From assembly GCF_030815865.1 (NCBI RefSeq), contig NZ_JAUSXI010000001.1:3286001-3350000 (forward strand): a stretch of DNA of 64,000 nucleotides, written 5' to 3'. This DNA comes from Arthrobacter globiformis (GTDB lineage: Bacteria; Actinomycetota; Actinomycetes; Actinomycetales; Micrococcaceae). Position numbers and translations under genes: made by a program. Under the pieces are notes generated by a model. That model was given only the letters and a program-made list of their open reading frames with translations, ran no database searches and had not been told where the DNA came from. This document shows positions 57,578-64,000 of the stretch, one piece after another. Each line of letters begins with the position of its first letter. Position 1 is the first letter of the stretch.

Positions 57578-58984
57578 GTGACCACTACCCCATCACCGCA
57601 GGTTCCGCTGCCGGTTCCGCGCCAGGTTCCCCAGCAGGCCCCGCGGAAGACGCCCCGCAAGGCCGCCCTGGCGTCCTTCCTCGGCAGCACACTGGAGTAC
57701 TACGACTTCTTCATCTACGGCACCGCCGCCGCACTTGTGTTCCCCCACCTGTTCTTCCCCTCCGCGGACCCGGCCATCGGTCTGATCGGCGCCTTCGCCA
57801 CCTTCGGCGTCGCGTACGTGGCGAGGCCTGTTGGCGGACTGGTGATGGGCCACTTCGGCGACAAGCTGGGCCGCAAGAAGATCCTGCTGCTGACGCTCGG
57901 CATCATGGGCCTGGCGTCCCTCGGCATCGGATTCCTGCCCACCTACGAGCAGCTCGGCGTCTGGGCCCCCATCCTTCTGGTGGCGGGCCGGCTGGCGCAG
58001 GGATTCTCCGCCGGCGCGGAATCGGCCGGCGCTTCCACCCTGACGCTGGAGCACTCCCCCGAAGGCAGGCGCGGGTTCTTCACCAGCTTCGTGATGACGG
58101 GGTACGCCTCCGGCATGGTGCTGGCCACCCTCGTCTTCATCCCGGTCACGGCACTGCCCAGGGAGGCCATGATGAGCTGGGGCTGGCGCATTCCGTTCTG
58201 GCTGTCCATCGTGGTGCTGGCCATCGCCTACTGGGTCCGCACGCACCTGGATGAAACCCCGGTCTTCGAGGAGGCGCAGGAGCGCCGCCAGGTGGCTCCG
58301 ATGCCCGTCAAGGAAGTGCTCCGCTTCCAAGCCCCGGATGTGCTGCGTGTGGCGGGAATGTCCATCATGTCCGTGATGCAGACCATCTTCACGGTCTTCG
58401 GACTCGCCTACGCCACGTCCGGGGCCGGCTTTGACCGGGCGTCCATCCTGACCGTGAACGCCGTGGCCATCGGCCTCTCCATGTTCACCATGCCGCTGGC
58501 GGCCAGGCTGTCCGACCGGATCGGACGCCGTCCCCTCCTGCTGACCGCTGCGATCGGCTGCTCGGTCACGATATTCCTGTACTTTATGGCCCTGTCCTCG
58601 GGCAACATCGTGCTGGTCTTCCTCGCCGCGTTCCTGAACATGACGGTGCTGTACTCGGGCTTCAACGGCATCTGGCCGGCGTTCTTCGCCGAACAGTTCG
58701 CAGCGCCGGTCCGCTACTCCGGCATGGCGCTGGGGAACCAGTTCGGCCTGGTCCTCGCCGGCTTCGGCCCGATGATCGCCGGGATGCTGCTGGCTCCGGG
58801 GGCATGGGGTTGGGTTCCGGTGGCCGTCTTCGGCACCGTCTGCATGCTCATCGCCGCAGGATCAGCGTTCTGGTCCCGGGAAACGGCCACCACACCGATC
58901 GAGGAGCTCGGCGGCCCGTACCTTGCGGGCATCGCTCGCCGGCGGCAGGCCGAAACACAGCAGCCCGCTCTTCAGGACCGCTGA
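57578..58984 (+). CDS. MHS-type major facilitator transporter
   Basis: This 468-residue transporter of the metabolite:proton symporter family has 12 membrane helices. The loop 2-3 motif is GHFGDKLGRKKILLLTLG, and the first helix shows GSTLEYYDFFIYGTAAALVF. The N-terminus is Pro/Arg-rich (VPLPVPRQVPQQAPRKTPRK). It would import the substrate of the cluster, likely an organic acid. The GTG start at 57578 follows TTAAGGAG, which overlaps the Dabb stop. Confidence 0.92.
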   Translation: MTTTPSPQVPLPVPRQVPQQAPRKTPRKAALASFLGSTLEYYDFFIYGTAAALVFPHLFFPSADPAIGLIGAFATFGVAYVARPVGGLVMGHFGDKLGRKKILLLTLGIMGLASLGIGFLPTYEQLGVWAPILLVAGRLAQGFSAGAESAGASTLTLEHSPEGRRGFFTSFVMTGYASGMVLATLVFIPVTALPREAMMSWGWRIPFWLSIVVLAIAYWVRTHLDETPVFEEAQERRQVAPMPVKEVLRFQAPDVLRVAGMSIMSVMQTIFTVFGLAYATSGAGFDRASILTVNAVAIGLSMFTMPLAARLSDRIGRRPLLLTAAIGCSVTIFLYFMALSSGNIVLVFLAAFLNMTVLYSGFNGIWPAFFAEQFAAPVRYSGMALGNQFGLVLAGFGPMIAGMLLAPGAWGWVPVAVFGTVCMLIAAGSAFWSRETATTPIEELGGPYLAGIARRRQAETQQPALQDR

Positions 58985-59011
58985 GCCCAAGCCGTCCGGA
59001 AGGAAAAGACC

Positions 59012-59227
59012 ATGACGCAACACACCAGCCGCCGCATCAGGTACCCGCACCATTGGCCGGTCCAGATCCCGCAGTTGCCGGCGACCCGGCAGCAACATCC
59101 GCAAGCCGCCGCTACCGCTGAAGTACTCCCGGCGGCCACAGAGTCCCTGGACACACAGGACGCGTTCGGCGGCGAGCTGGTCACCGCCCCGTGGATGGGC
59201 CTCCACTACGTGCACGAAGCCCCGTAA
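59012..59227 (+). CDS. Small hypothetical protein at end of catabolic arm (71 aa)
   Basis: This ORF of 71 residues has a good ribosome site (GGAAGGAAAAGACC before the ATG) and lies 27 bases after the transporter stop, which supports translation. It is rich in His, Pro and Gln (RYPHHWPVQIPQLP) and ends WMGLHYVHEAP. I recognise no domain. Confidence 0.5.
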   Translation: MTQHTSRRIRYPHHWPVQIPQLPATRQQHPQAAATAEVLPAATESLDTQDAFGGELVTAPWMGLHYVHEAP

Positions 59228-59356
59228 CACCGCGCAGCTTCCGCTCCGTTTCGACGGTTCCCTGCCCGTAAGACGTTGCGCCCCTGTGCGTCAGGCTGTT
59301 GTGTGACAGGGTCACTGTCGCTTCGGCCTGGCACTTAGGCCGGGGAAAGGTCCGTC

Positions 59357-59803
59357 ATGGATTTTCTTGTCCCTTCCCGACGCTCGAAGCGGAGCCACTT
59401 CACTCTCGCGCAGAAGCACGAGATTCTTGATGAGTACGACAAGTGCCTCGAGCGTGGGTCCCGGATCGCCTTCTGTAGAGCGGTGGGCATCGCCGAAGGC
59501 ACCTTGCGGCTTTGGGTTCAGCAGCGCGAAGCCGGGGAGTTGAGATCCAGTATCAAGCAAGGGAACGAGGACCAGCGATTGCGGGAAAGCGATAAGAGGC
59601 TGCTCGAGCAGGTCCTGAAGGAGAACGAGGTCCTCAAGGCCAAGCTGGCCCGGTCCGAGGCCGCGGTGGACATTCTGGGAAAAGCTTCCGCGCTCTTGGA
59701 CGCCATGGCCAAGAGCGCGGCGGCAACGGATCCCGAACTGAAGGAACCGGAGCCGCAGCGCCCGGACTGGTTGGTGCCAAAGTCTGGAAAGACATCGCCC
59801 TGA
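59357..59803 (+). CDS. IS3-family transposase OrfA
   Basis: This 148-residue protein has an N-terminal helix-turn-helix (FTLAQKHEILDEY; SRIAFCRAVGIAEGTLRLWV) and a leucine-zipper-like helix (LLEQVLKENEVLKAKLARSE), which is how OrfA binds the IS ends. It follows GGGGAAAGG. The OrfB frame is -1 relative to it and stays open well upstream of the OrfA stop, with A_AAG at 59779 and 59788, so a fused OrfAB by frameshifting is possible. Confidence 0.88.
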   Translation: MDFLVPSRRSKRSHFTLAQKHEILDEYDKCLERGSRIAFCRAVGIAEGTLRLWVQQREAGELRSSIKQGNEDQRLRESDKRLLEQVLKENEVLKAKLARSEAAVDILGKASALLDAMAKSAAATDPELKEPEPQRPDWLVPKSGKTSP

Positions 59804-59820
59804 CCTTCGCGGGGAAACTG

Positions 59821-60810
59821 GTGACTGCCGGCTGGTCAGCGGTCACAGCCTGTGCCCTGGTGGGCCTGCACCGCACCACCTGGTACCGGCACCTGAAACC
59901 TGCCGCGCCGGCCGGAATCGCTGTGCCGCAGGCCGACCGGGCCTACCCGAACCGCATCACCACGGCCGAAGCCGAGGAGTTCATGGAGTTGCTCAACTCC
60001 GAGGACTACGGGAACCTCTCGGTCACCCAGGCCTACTACCGGATGCTCGACGCGGGTCATTGCTCGTTTTCGATCGCGGCAGCCCACAGGATCGTGACCG
60101 CGCACGGCCAGAACGGGGACCGCCGGGCACAACGCGGTGGCACCGGTTCCAAACGGGCCAAACCCGTCCTGGAAGCCACGGCCCCGAACCAGCTCTGGAG
60201 CTGGGACATCACGATGCTGCATGGCCCGGGCAAACACATCTATCGGCTGTACACAATCATGGACGTGTTCTCGCGCAAGGTCGTCGGGCACCGCGTCGAA
60301 TACACCGAAACCGCCGCCCTTGCCTCAGCTCTGATCCAGGACGCCGTGGCCGGAAACAGCCAGAGTCCCGCCGTGCTCCACGCCGATAACGGTGCGCCCA
60401 TGCGGGCAGGCACCACCTTGGACCTCGCACGTGCCTTGGGCATCAGCCTGTCCTACTCCCGGCCCCGGGTCTCTGATGACAACCCATATTCGGAATCCCT
60501 GTTCAAGACCGTCAAGTACGATCTGGACTTCCCCGGACGCTTCCAGGACCTGCACCACGCCCGCGGCTACATGGCGGCATTCTTCACGAACTACAACGCC
60601 AATCACCGGCACAGCGGACTGAACTACTACACGCCCGACACCGTCCATCACGGACTGATCGAGCAGGCGCGCAGGCAGCGACAACAAACCCTCGATGCCT
60701 GCTACGCCCGCAACCCGCACAGATACCGCCGCAAGCCCACTGCACCGGGAATCCCTCCCGTCGCAGGAATCAACCACAAAGAAACCACCCGGCTGTCACA
60801 AACAGCTTGA
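59821..60810 (+). CDS. IS3-family transposase OrfB (DDE integrase core)
   Basis: This 329-residue catalytic part has the DDE residues visible: Asp in LWSWDITML, Asp in VLHADNGAP, and Glu in SDDNPYSESLFKTVKYD. The N-terminal HTH_21 region and the C-terminal NYNANHRHSGLNYYTPD are standard. The GTG at 59821 is the first start in frame, but the reading frame is open further upstream (KVWKDIALTFAGKLVTAGW), which supports production as an OrfAB fusion. The sequence is intact. Confidence 0.93.
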   Translation: MTAGWSAVTACALVGLHRTTWYRHLKPAAPAGIAVPQADRAYPNRITTAEAEEFMELLNSEDYGNLSVTQAYYRMLDAGHCSFSIAAAHRIVTAHGQNGDRRAQRGGTGSKRAKPVLEATAPNQLWSWDITMLHGPGKHIYRLYTIMDVFSRKVVGHRVEYTETAALASALIQDAVAGNSQSPAVLHADNGAPMRAGTTLDLARALGISLSYSRPRVSDDNPYSESLFKTVKYDLDFPGRFQDLHHARGYMAAFFTNYNANHRHSGLNYYTPDTVHHGLIEQARRQRQQTLDACYARNPHRYRRKPTAPGIPPVAGINHKETTRLSQTA

Positions 60811-60872
60811 TATATACCGGCGCAACGTCGTGTGCGCGGGGAGCCGTCGAAACGGCGGGGTGGAGGCACAGC

Positions 60873-61682
60873 TCAGCAGCCGGTCAGGGCCCGCCGCGGC
60901 CGCTCTTGCCGGTAGCAATAGCGGGACACCTCACGGAACCCTGCCCGGGTGTACAGCTCCCGGGCAACTGAGTTCGAAGCCATCACCAGCAGCCAGTAGC
61001 CGGCCAGCCCCCGCTCCGCACCCGCACCGACCAGGGCCTGCTGGATCCGGGTGGCGTAGCCGCGGCGCCGCGCGCCGGGCCTGGTGGCCATGCAGTACAG
61101 CCCGCCCCAGCCGCCTGCCGCGCCGGGAACAGCAGCCCCGCCGTGAACAACGGCAAGGCGTCCGACGGCGGCCGGCCCGCCGTCGTCGTCCCTCACCAGG
61201 GCGTACAGCGCCGGGCAGCCGATGAGGATGGCACGGGCAGTCTCCAGCTCCGCGGCGCCGCCGCGGCCGTCCACGGACCACCACAGTTCCAGCCATTCCG
61301 CCGACGGATGCTCCGAAATTTCGACGCCGGCCCCTACCGGAAGACTGTCCCGCGGCTCCGCACGCCGGGACATGACCAGGGTTTCGGACTGCCTGGTGTA
61401 ACCCAGGCTGTCCAGCACGGCATTCAGCGGGACAGCCCCGTCGTGGTCGAAGATCTGGTAGATCACCGGAAGCCGCCGCTGCCGGTACCAGGAAGCGGCG
61501 CCCCGGACAGCAACGGCGGCGTCTGCGGCAGGCACCCGTGGCCAGACAGAGTTCGCCCGCTGAGTGACGCCGCCGGCCGCGCGGAGCACCCACGTGCCGG
61601 TGTCGTGACGTTCAGGCGCGGGCCAGGCAGCATCCATCAACGCTTCCAGACCGGACAACACTTCCACGCGGGTATCCTCCAT
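60873..61682 (-). CDS. GNAT-family N-acetyltransferase
   Basis: This protein of about 269 residues has a C-terminal GNAT domain: the acetyl-CoA loop ATRPGARRRGYATRIQQAL and the final VMASNSVARELYTRAGFREV. The N-terminal part seems a second, degenerate GNAT-like half. The substrate is unknown. Starts at 61682 (ATG) or at a GTG 15 bases later are both possible; a start at 61709 would lie inside the aspS terminator. It follows aspS on the minus strand. Confidence 0.82.
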   Translation of the reverse strand: MEDTRVEVLSGLEALMDAAWPAPERHDTGTWVLRAAGGVTQRANSVWPRVPAADAAVAVRGAASWYRQRRLPVIYQIFDHDGAVPLNAVLDSLGYTRQSETLVMSRRAEPRDSLPVGAGVEISEHPSAEWLELWWSVDGRGGAAELETARAILIGCPALYALVRDDDGGPAAVGRLAVVHGGAAVPGAAGGWGGLYCMATRPGARRRGYATRIQQALVGAGAERGLAGYWLLVMASNSVARELYTRAGFREVSRYCYRQERPRRALTGC

Positions 61683-61706
61683 CCGCCGCAACCGTGCAAT
61701 AAAGAG

Positions 61707-61736
61707 CAAGAGCTCCCCGTTTCCGGGGAGCTCTTG
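61707..61736 (-). terminator. Terminator after aspS
   Basis: CAAGAGCTCCCCG pairs perfectly with CGGGGAGCTCTTG around a 4-base loop, followed on the minus strand by CTCTTTATT. It starts 29 bases after the aspS stop. Confidence 0.85.
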
Positions 61737-61765
61737 CCGCGTTCAGCCAACCAGCTCTGCTGAAG

Positions 61766-63553
61766 CTAGTCGGCCTTCTTCTCTTCGGGCTTCTTGGCCT
61801 CGGGCTGGAAGTCGACGCCGGCCTCCTTGCGCTGCTGCCCGGTGATGGGAGCCGGGGCGTCGGTCAAAGGATCGTGGCCGCCGCCGGACTTCGGGAAGGC
61901 AATGACGTCGCGGATCGAGTCCACGCCTGCCAGCAGGGCCACCACTCGGTCCCAGCCGAAGGCAATGCCGCCGTGCGGCGGGGCGCCGTACTTGAAGCCC
62001 TCCAGCAGGAAGCCGAACTTCGTCTGGGCATCCGCCTTGTCCAAGCCCATGAGCTCAAAGACGCGCTCCTGGACTTGGCGTTCGTGGATACGGATGGATC
62101 CGCCGCCGATCTCGTTGCCGTTGCACACGATGTCGTAGGCGTAGGACAGCGCGGCCTCCGGGTCCTGGTCAAAGCTGTCCAGGAATTCTGGCTTCGGCGA
62201 GGTGAAGGCGTGGTGCACTGCGGTCCACTTGCCTGTACCGACGGCCACATCGCCCGACGCCACCGCGGCAGCGGCGGGTTCGAACATGGGGGCGTCCACC
62301 ACCCAGCAGAAGGCCCAGGCGCTGGGGTCGATCAGGCCAGTGCGGTGACCGATCTCGACGCGGGCAGCACCCAGCAGCGCGCGGGACGGGGTCTTCTCGC
62401 CTGCAGCGAAGAAGATGCAGTCGCCCGGCTTGGCGCCCACGGCGTCGGCCAGGTTGGCGCGTTCGGTCTCGGTGAGGTTCTTGGCCACCGGGCCGGCGAG
62501 CTCGCCATCCTCCTTGTAGAGGACGTAGGCCAGGCCCTTGGCGCCGCGCTGCTTGGCCCACTCCTGCCAGGCATCGAGTGCACGGCGGGCCTGCGAGGCA
62601 CCGCCGGGCATGACGACGGCACCGACGTAAGGCGCCTTGAAGACGCCAAAATTGGTGTCCTTGAAGAACTCGGTCAGCTCGGTCAGCTCCTGGCCGAACC
62701 GCAGGTCGGGCTTGTCCGACCCGAAGCGGGCCATGGCATCGGCGTAGGTGATGCGCTGGATCGGCGTCGGGATTTCGACGTCGATCAGGTTCCAGACGGC
62801 CTTAACGATGTTTTCGCCGAGGCGGATGATATCGTCCTGCTCGACGAAGCTGGCCTCGATGTCCAGCTGGGTGAACTCCGGCTGGCGGTCGGCACGGAAG
62901 TCCTCATCGCGGTAGCAGCGGGCGATCTGGTAGTACTTCTCGAAGCCGCCCACCTGCAGGAGCTGCTTGAACAGCTGCGGGGACTGCGGCAGCGCGTACC
63001 AGGAACCCGGCGCCAGGCGGGCCGGGACCAGGAAGTCACGGGCGCCTTCCGGCGTCGAACGCGTCAGGGTCGGTGTCTCGATTTCGACGAAGCCCTCGTC
63101 GTGCAGCAGGTCGCGGGCCACGCGGTTGGCCTCGGACCGGAGGCGGATGTTGCGGCTGGGGCCGGGGCGGCGCAGGTCCAGATAGCGGTGCTTGAGCCGG
63201 GCTTCCTCTCCCACTTCCACGTGCTCATCGATCTGGAAAGGCAGTGCGTCGGCGGTGTTGAGGATGACCACCTTGTCCGCCATGACCTCCACCTCCCCCG
63301 TGGCCAGGGCAGCGTTCTCGTTGCCTTCCGGGCGCTTGGAGACCGTACCGGTCACCTGGAGCACGTATTCGTTGCGCAGCCCGTGGAAGACCTCTTCCTC
63401 ACGGACCACCACCTGCGCCACGCCCGAGGCATCACGCAGATCGACGAATGCGACACCACCGTGATCACGACGGCGGCCAACCCAGCCTGCCAGGGTTACG
63501 GTTTGTCCAATGTGCTCGGAGCGAAGGGATCCGAGGTCATGTGTGCGCAGCAC
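61766..63553 (-). CDS. aspS: Aspartyl-tRNA synthetase
   Basis: This 595-residue class II synthetase of the bacterial type charges tRNA-Asp. The OB domain shows [18 protein letters not shown]. The class II motifs are visible in [40 protein letters not shown], and [15 protein letters not shown]. The GAD insertion is between. If the genome lacks asparaginyl-tRNA synthetase, it would be non-discriminating; this window does not show that. It ends in a basic/acidic KKPEEKKAD tail. Confidence 0.97.
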   Translation of the reverse strand: MLRTHDLGSLRSEHIGQTVTLAGWVGRRRDHGGVAFVDLRDASGVAQVVVREEEVFHGLRNEYVLQVTGTVSKRPEGNENAALATGEVEVMADKVVILNTADALPFQIDEHVEVGEEARLKHRYLDLRRPGPSRNIRLRSEANRVARDLLHDEGFVEIETPTLTRSTPEGARDFLVPARLAPGSWYALPQSPQLFKQLLQVGGFEKYYQIARCYRDEDFRADRQPEFTQLDIEASFVEQDDIIRLGENIVKAVWNLIDVEIPTPIQRITYADAMARFGSDKPDLRFGQELTELTEFFKDTNFGVFKAPYVGAVVMPGGASQARRALDAWQEWAKQRGAKGLAYVLYKEDGELAGPVAKNLTETERANLADAVGAKPGDCIFFAAGEKTPSRALLGAARVEIGHRTGLIDPSAWAFCWVVDAPMFEPAAAAVASGDVAVGTGKWTAVHHAFTSPKPEFLDSFDQDPEAALSYAYDIVCNGNEIGGGSIRIHERQVQERVFELMGLDKADAQTKFGFLLEGFKYGAPPHGGIAFGWDRVVALLAGVDSIRDVIAFPKSGGGHDPLTDAPAPITGQQRKEAGVDFQPEAKKPEEKKAD

Positions 63554-63652
63554 AGCATTCCTTTCAGAAGGAAGACAGAATGAAGTTTAAATACGATCGT
63601 TGCGGAAACGATCCCGTCCGAGTTTACCCGTTTGAAAGGTTCCTGCCCCGCC
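63554..63652. promoter_or_regulatory. Divergent promoter region between aspS and the permease
   Basis: The 99-base gap separates divergent starts and is AT-richer at 63571-63600. It should hold both promoters; no clear box pair could be assigned. Confidence 0.35.
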
Positions 63653-64000
63653 ATGACCAAGCACCAACAGCTGCAACGAAGGCTCGGTGTGCCCGACGCA
63701 ACAGCCATCGGGCTCGGATCCATGCTCGGCGCCGGCGTTTTTGTCGTCTTCGCACCGGCGGCCCGCCTGGCCGGAGAGCTGCTGCTCGTGGCCATAGCCC
63801 TGGCCGGTGCCGTGGCGTACTGCAACGCCGTCGCCTCGGCCCAGCTCGCGGCAAGGTATCCGCAAAGCGGCGGCACCTACGTCTACGGCCGCAAGCAGCT
63901 TGGCGAGTGGCCCGGTTTCCTTGCCGGCTGGGGTTTCGTGACGGGCAAGTCGGCCTCCTGCGCGGCCATGGCCCTGACCTTCGGCCAGTACGTTGCGCCC
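63653..64000 (+). CDS. APC-family amino acid/amine permease (cut by window edge)
   Basis: At least 116 residues of an APC-superfamily permease are present. The N-terminal signature is ATAIGLGSMLGAGVFVVFAP at about 17-36, the unwound first helix of APC carriers with its GAG motif, followed by ARYPQSGGTYVYGRKQLGEW. Three membrane helices lie in view. The substrate cannot be told. The frame continues out of the window. Confidence 0.88.
   Translation, partial: MTKHQQLQRRLGVPDATAIGLGSMLGAGVFVVFAPAARLAGELLLVAIALAGAVAYCNAVASAQLAARYPQSGGTYVYGRKQLGEWPGFLAGWGFVTGKSASCAAMALTFGQYVAP

Larger units (their letters stand above)
59282..60819 (+). mobile_element. IS3-family insertion sequence, 1538 bp, with 4-bp GCGC target duplication
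   Basis: The ends carry imperfect inverted repeats: the left end has TCAGGCTGTTGTGTGACAG, and the right end, read inward, has TCAAGCTGTTTGTGACAG. The 4-bp GCGC before (59278-59281) and after (60820-60823) is the target duplication; in the intact sister element GCGC occurs once, at the exact dyad. It encodes two transposase ORFs in the IS3 arrangement. Both look complete, so the element may be active. The exact outer 3 bases are fixed only by comparison with the intact copy. Confidence 0.85.
59246..60855. repeat. Palindromic element, second copy, split by the IS
   Basis: The left half (59246-59281) and right half (60820-60855) together form the same element as at 47971-48038. The IS lies between the two centre halves of the 16-bp palindrome, and GCGC is present on both sides. 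The intact element would lie between the convergent 71-residue ORF and the acetyltransferase gene. Confidence 0.88.

Noticed and set aside
59357..60810. Transposase pseudogene split by a frameshift mutation
   Set aside because: The two-ORF, -1 layout is normal for IS3-family elements, and both parts are intact.

Overview
The window is about 64 kb of GC-rich chromosome from an actinobacterium, most likely a member of the Micrococcaceae such as Arthrobacter or Pseudarthrobacter. The evidence is the GC-rich third codon positions, many GTG/TTG starts, mIHF instead of HU/IHF, an actinobacterial PriA without a Walker A motif, an acVLRF1-type peptidyl-tRNA hydrolase, and the gene order alaS-ruvX-mltG-aroECKB-efp-nusB next to the pyr operon. 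No rRNA, tRNA or CRISPR was seen. The genus is an inference.

Layout. 1-8 kb: a truncated comEA, a small unknown gene, a DUF222/HNH protein, a DegV lipid-binding protein, and leuS behind a leader peptide (MRAILLLS) and terminator; then a secreted protein of unknown function. 8-13.4 kb: glycerol use, glpD-glpF-glpK on the minus strand, divergent from a SorC-type regulator, with a candidate operator between them. 13.4-16.9 kb: a broken RibD-type reductase start in frame ahead of a VOC protein, an aldo/keto reductase, and a hydrolase/glycosyltransferase pair. 16.9-32 kb, minus strand: pyrR-pyrB-pyrC-(PH-like membrane protein)-carA-carB-pyrF, mihF-gmk-rpoZ-coaBC-metK-priA. 32-33.5 kb: a PrsW-type membrane protease. 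33.5-47.2 kb, minus strand: rarA, rpsD, two small membrane proteins, alaS-ruvX-mltG-aroE-aroC-aroK-aroB, a TPR protein, efp and nusB.

47-61 kb is the accessory part. After acVLRF1 comes an 11-kb catabolic cluster with two divergent arms. The minus arm is flavoprotein-IclR-P450-ferredoxin reductase-ferredoxin. The plus arm is IclR-SDR-flavoprotein-Dabb protein-MHS transporter-small ORF. The two IclR regulators are close paralogues, and both flavoproteins belong to the ketosteroid dehydrogenase/fumarate reductase superfamily. The P450 has its own class I electron chain, so the cluster probably oxidises an imported, perhaps terpenoid- or steroid-like, compound; the substrate is unknown. An 11-bp motif (CCGTTCATCGG) occurs upstream of both the P450 and the SDR.

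The cluster is bracketed by two copies of a 68-bp palindromic element, each between convergent genes. The right copy is split exactly at its dyad centre by a 1.54-kb IS3-family element with a 4-bp GCGC duplication. This recalls IS1397-type insertion into the loops of enterobacterial palindromic units. The window ends with a GNAT protein, aspS, and a truncated APC-family permease.
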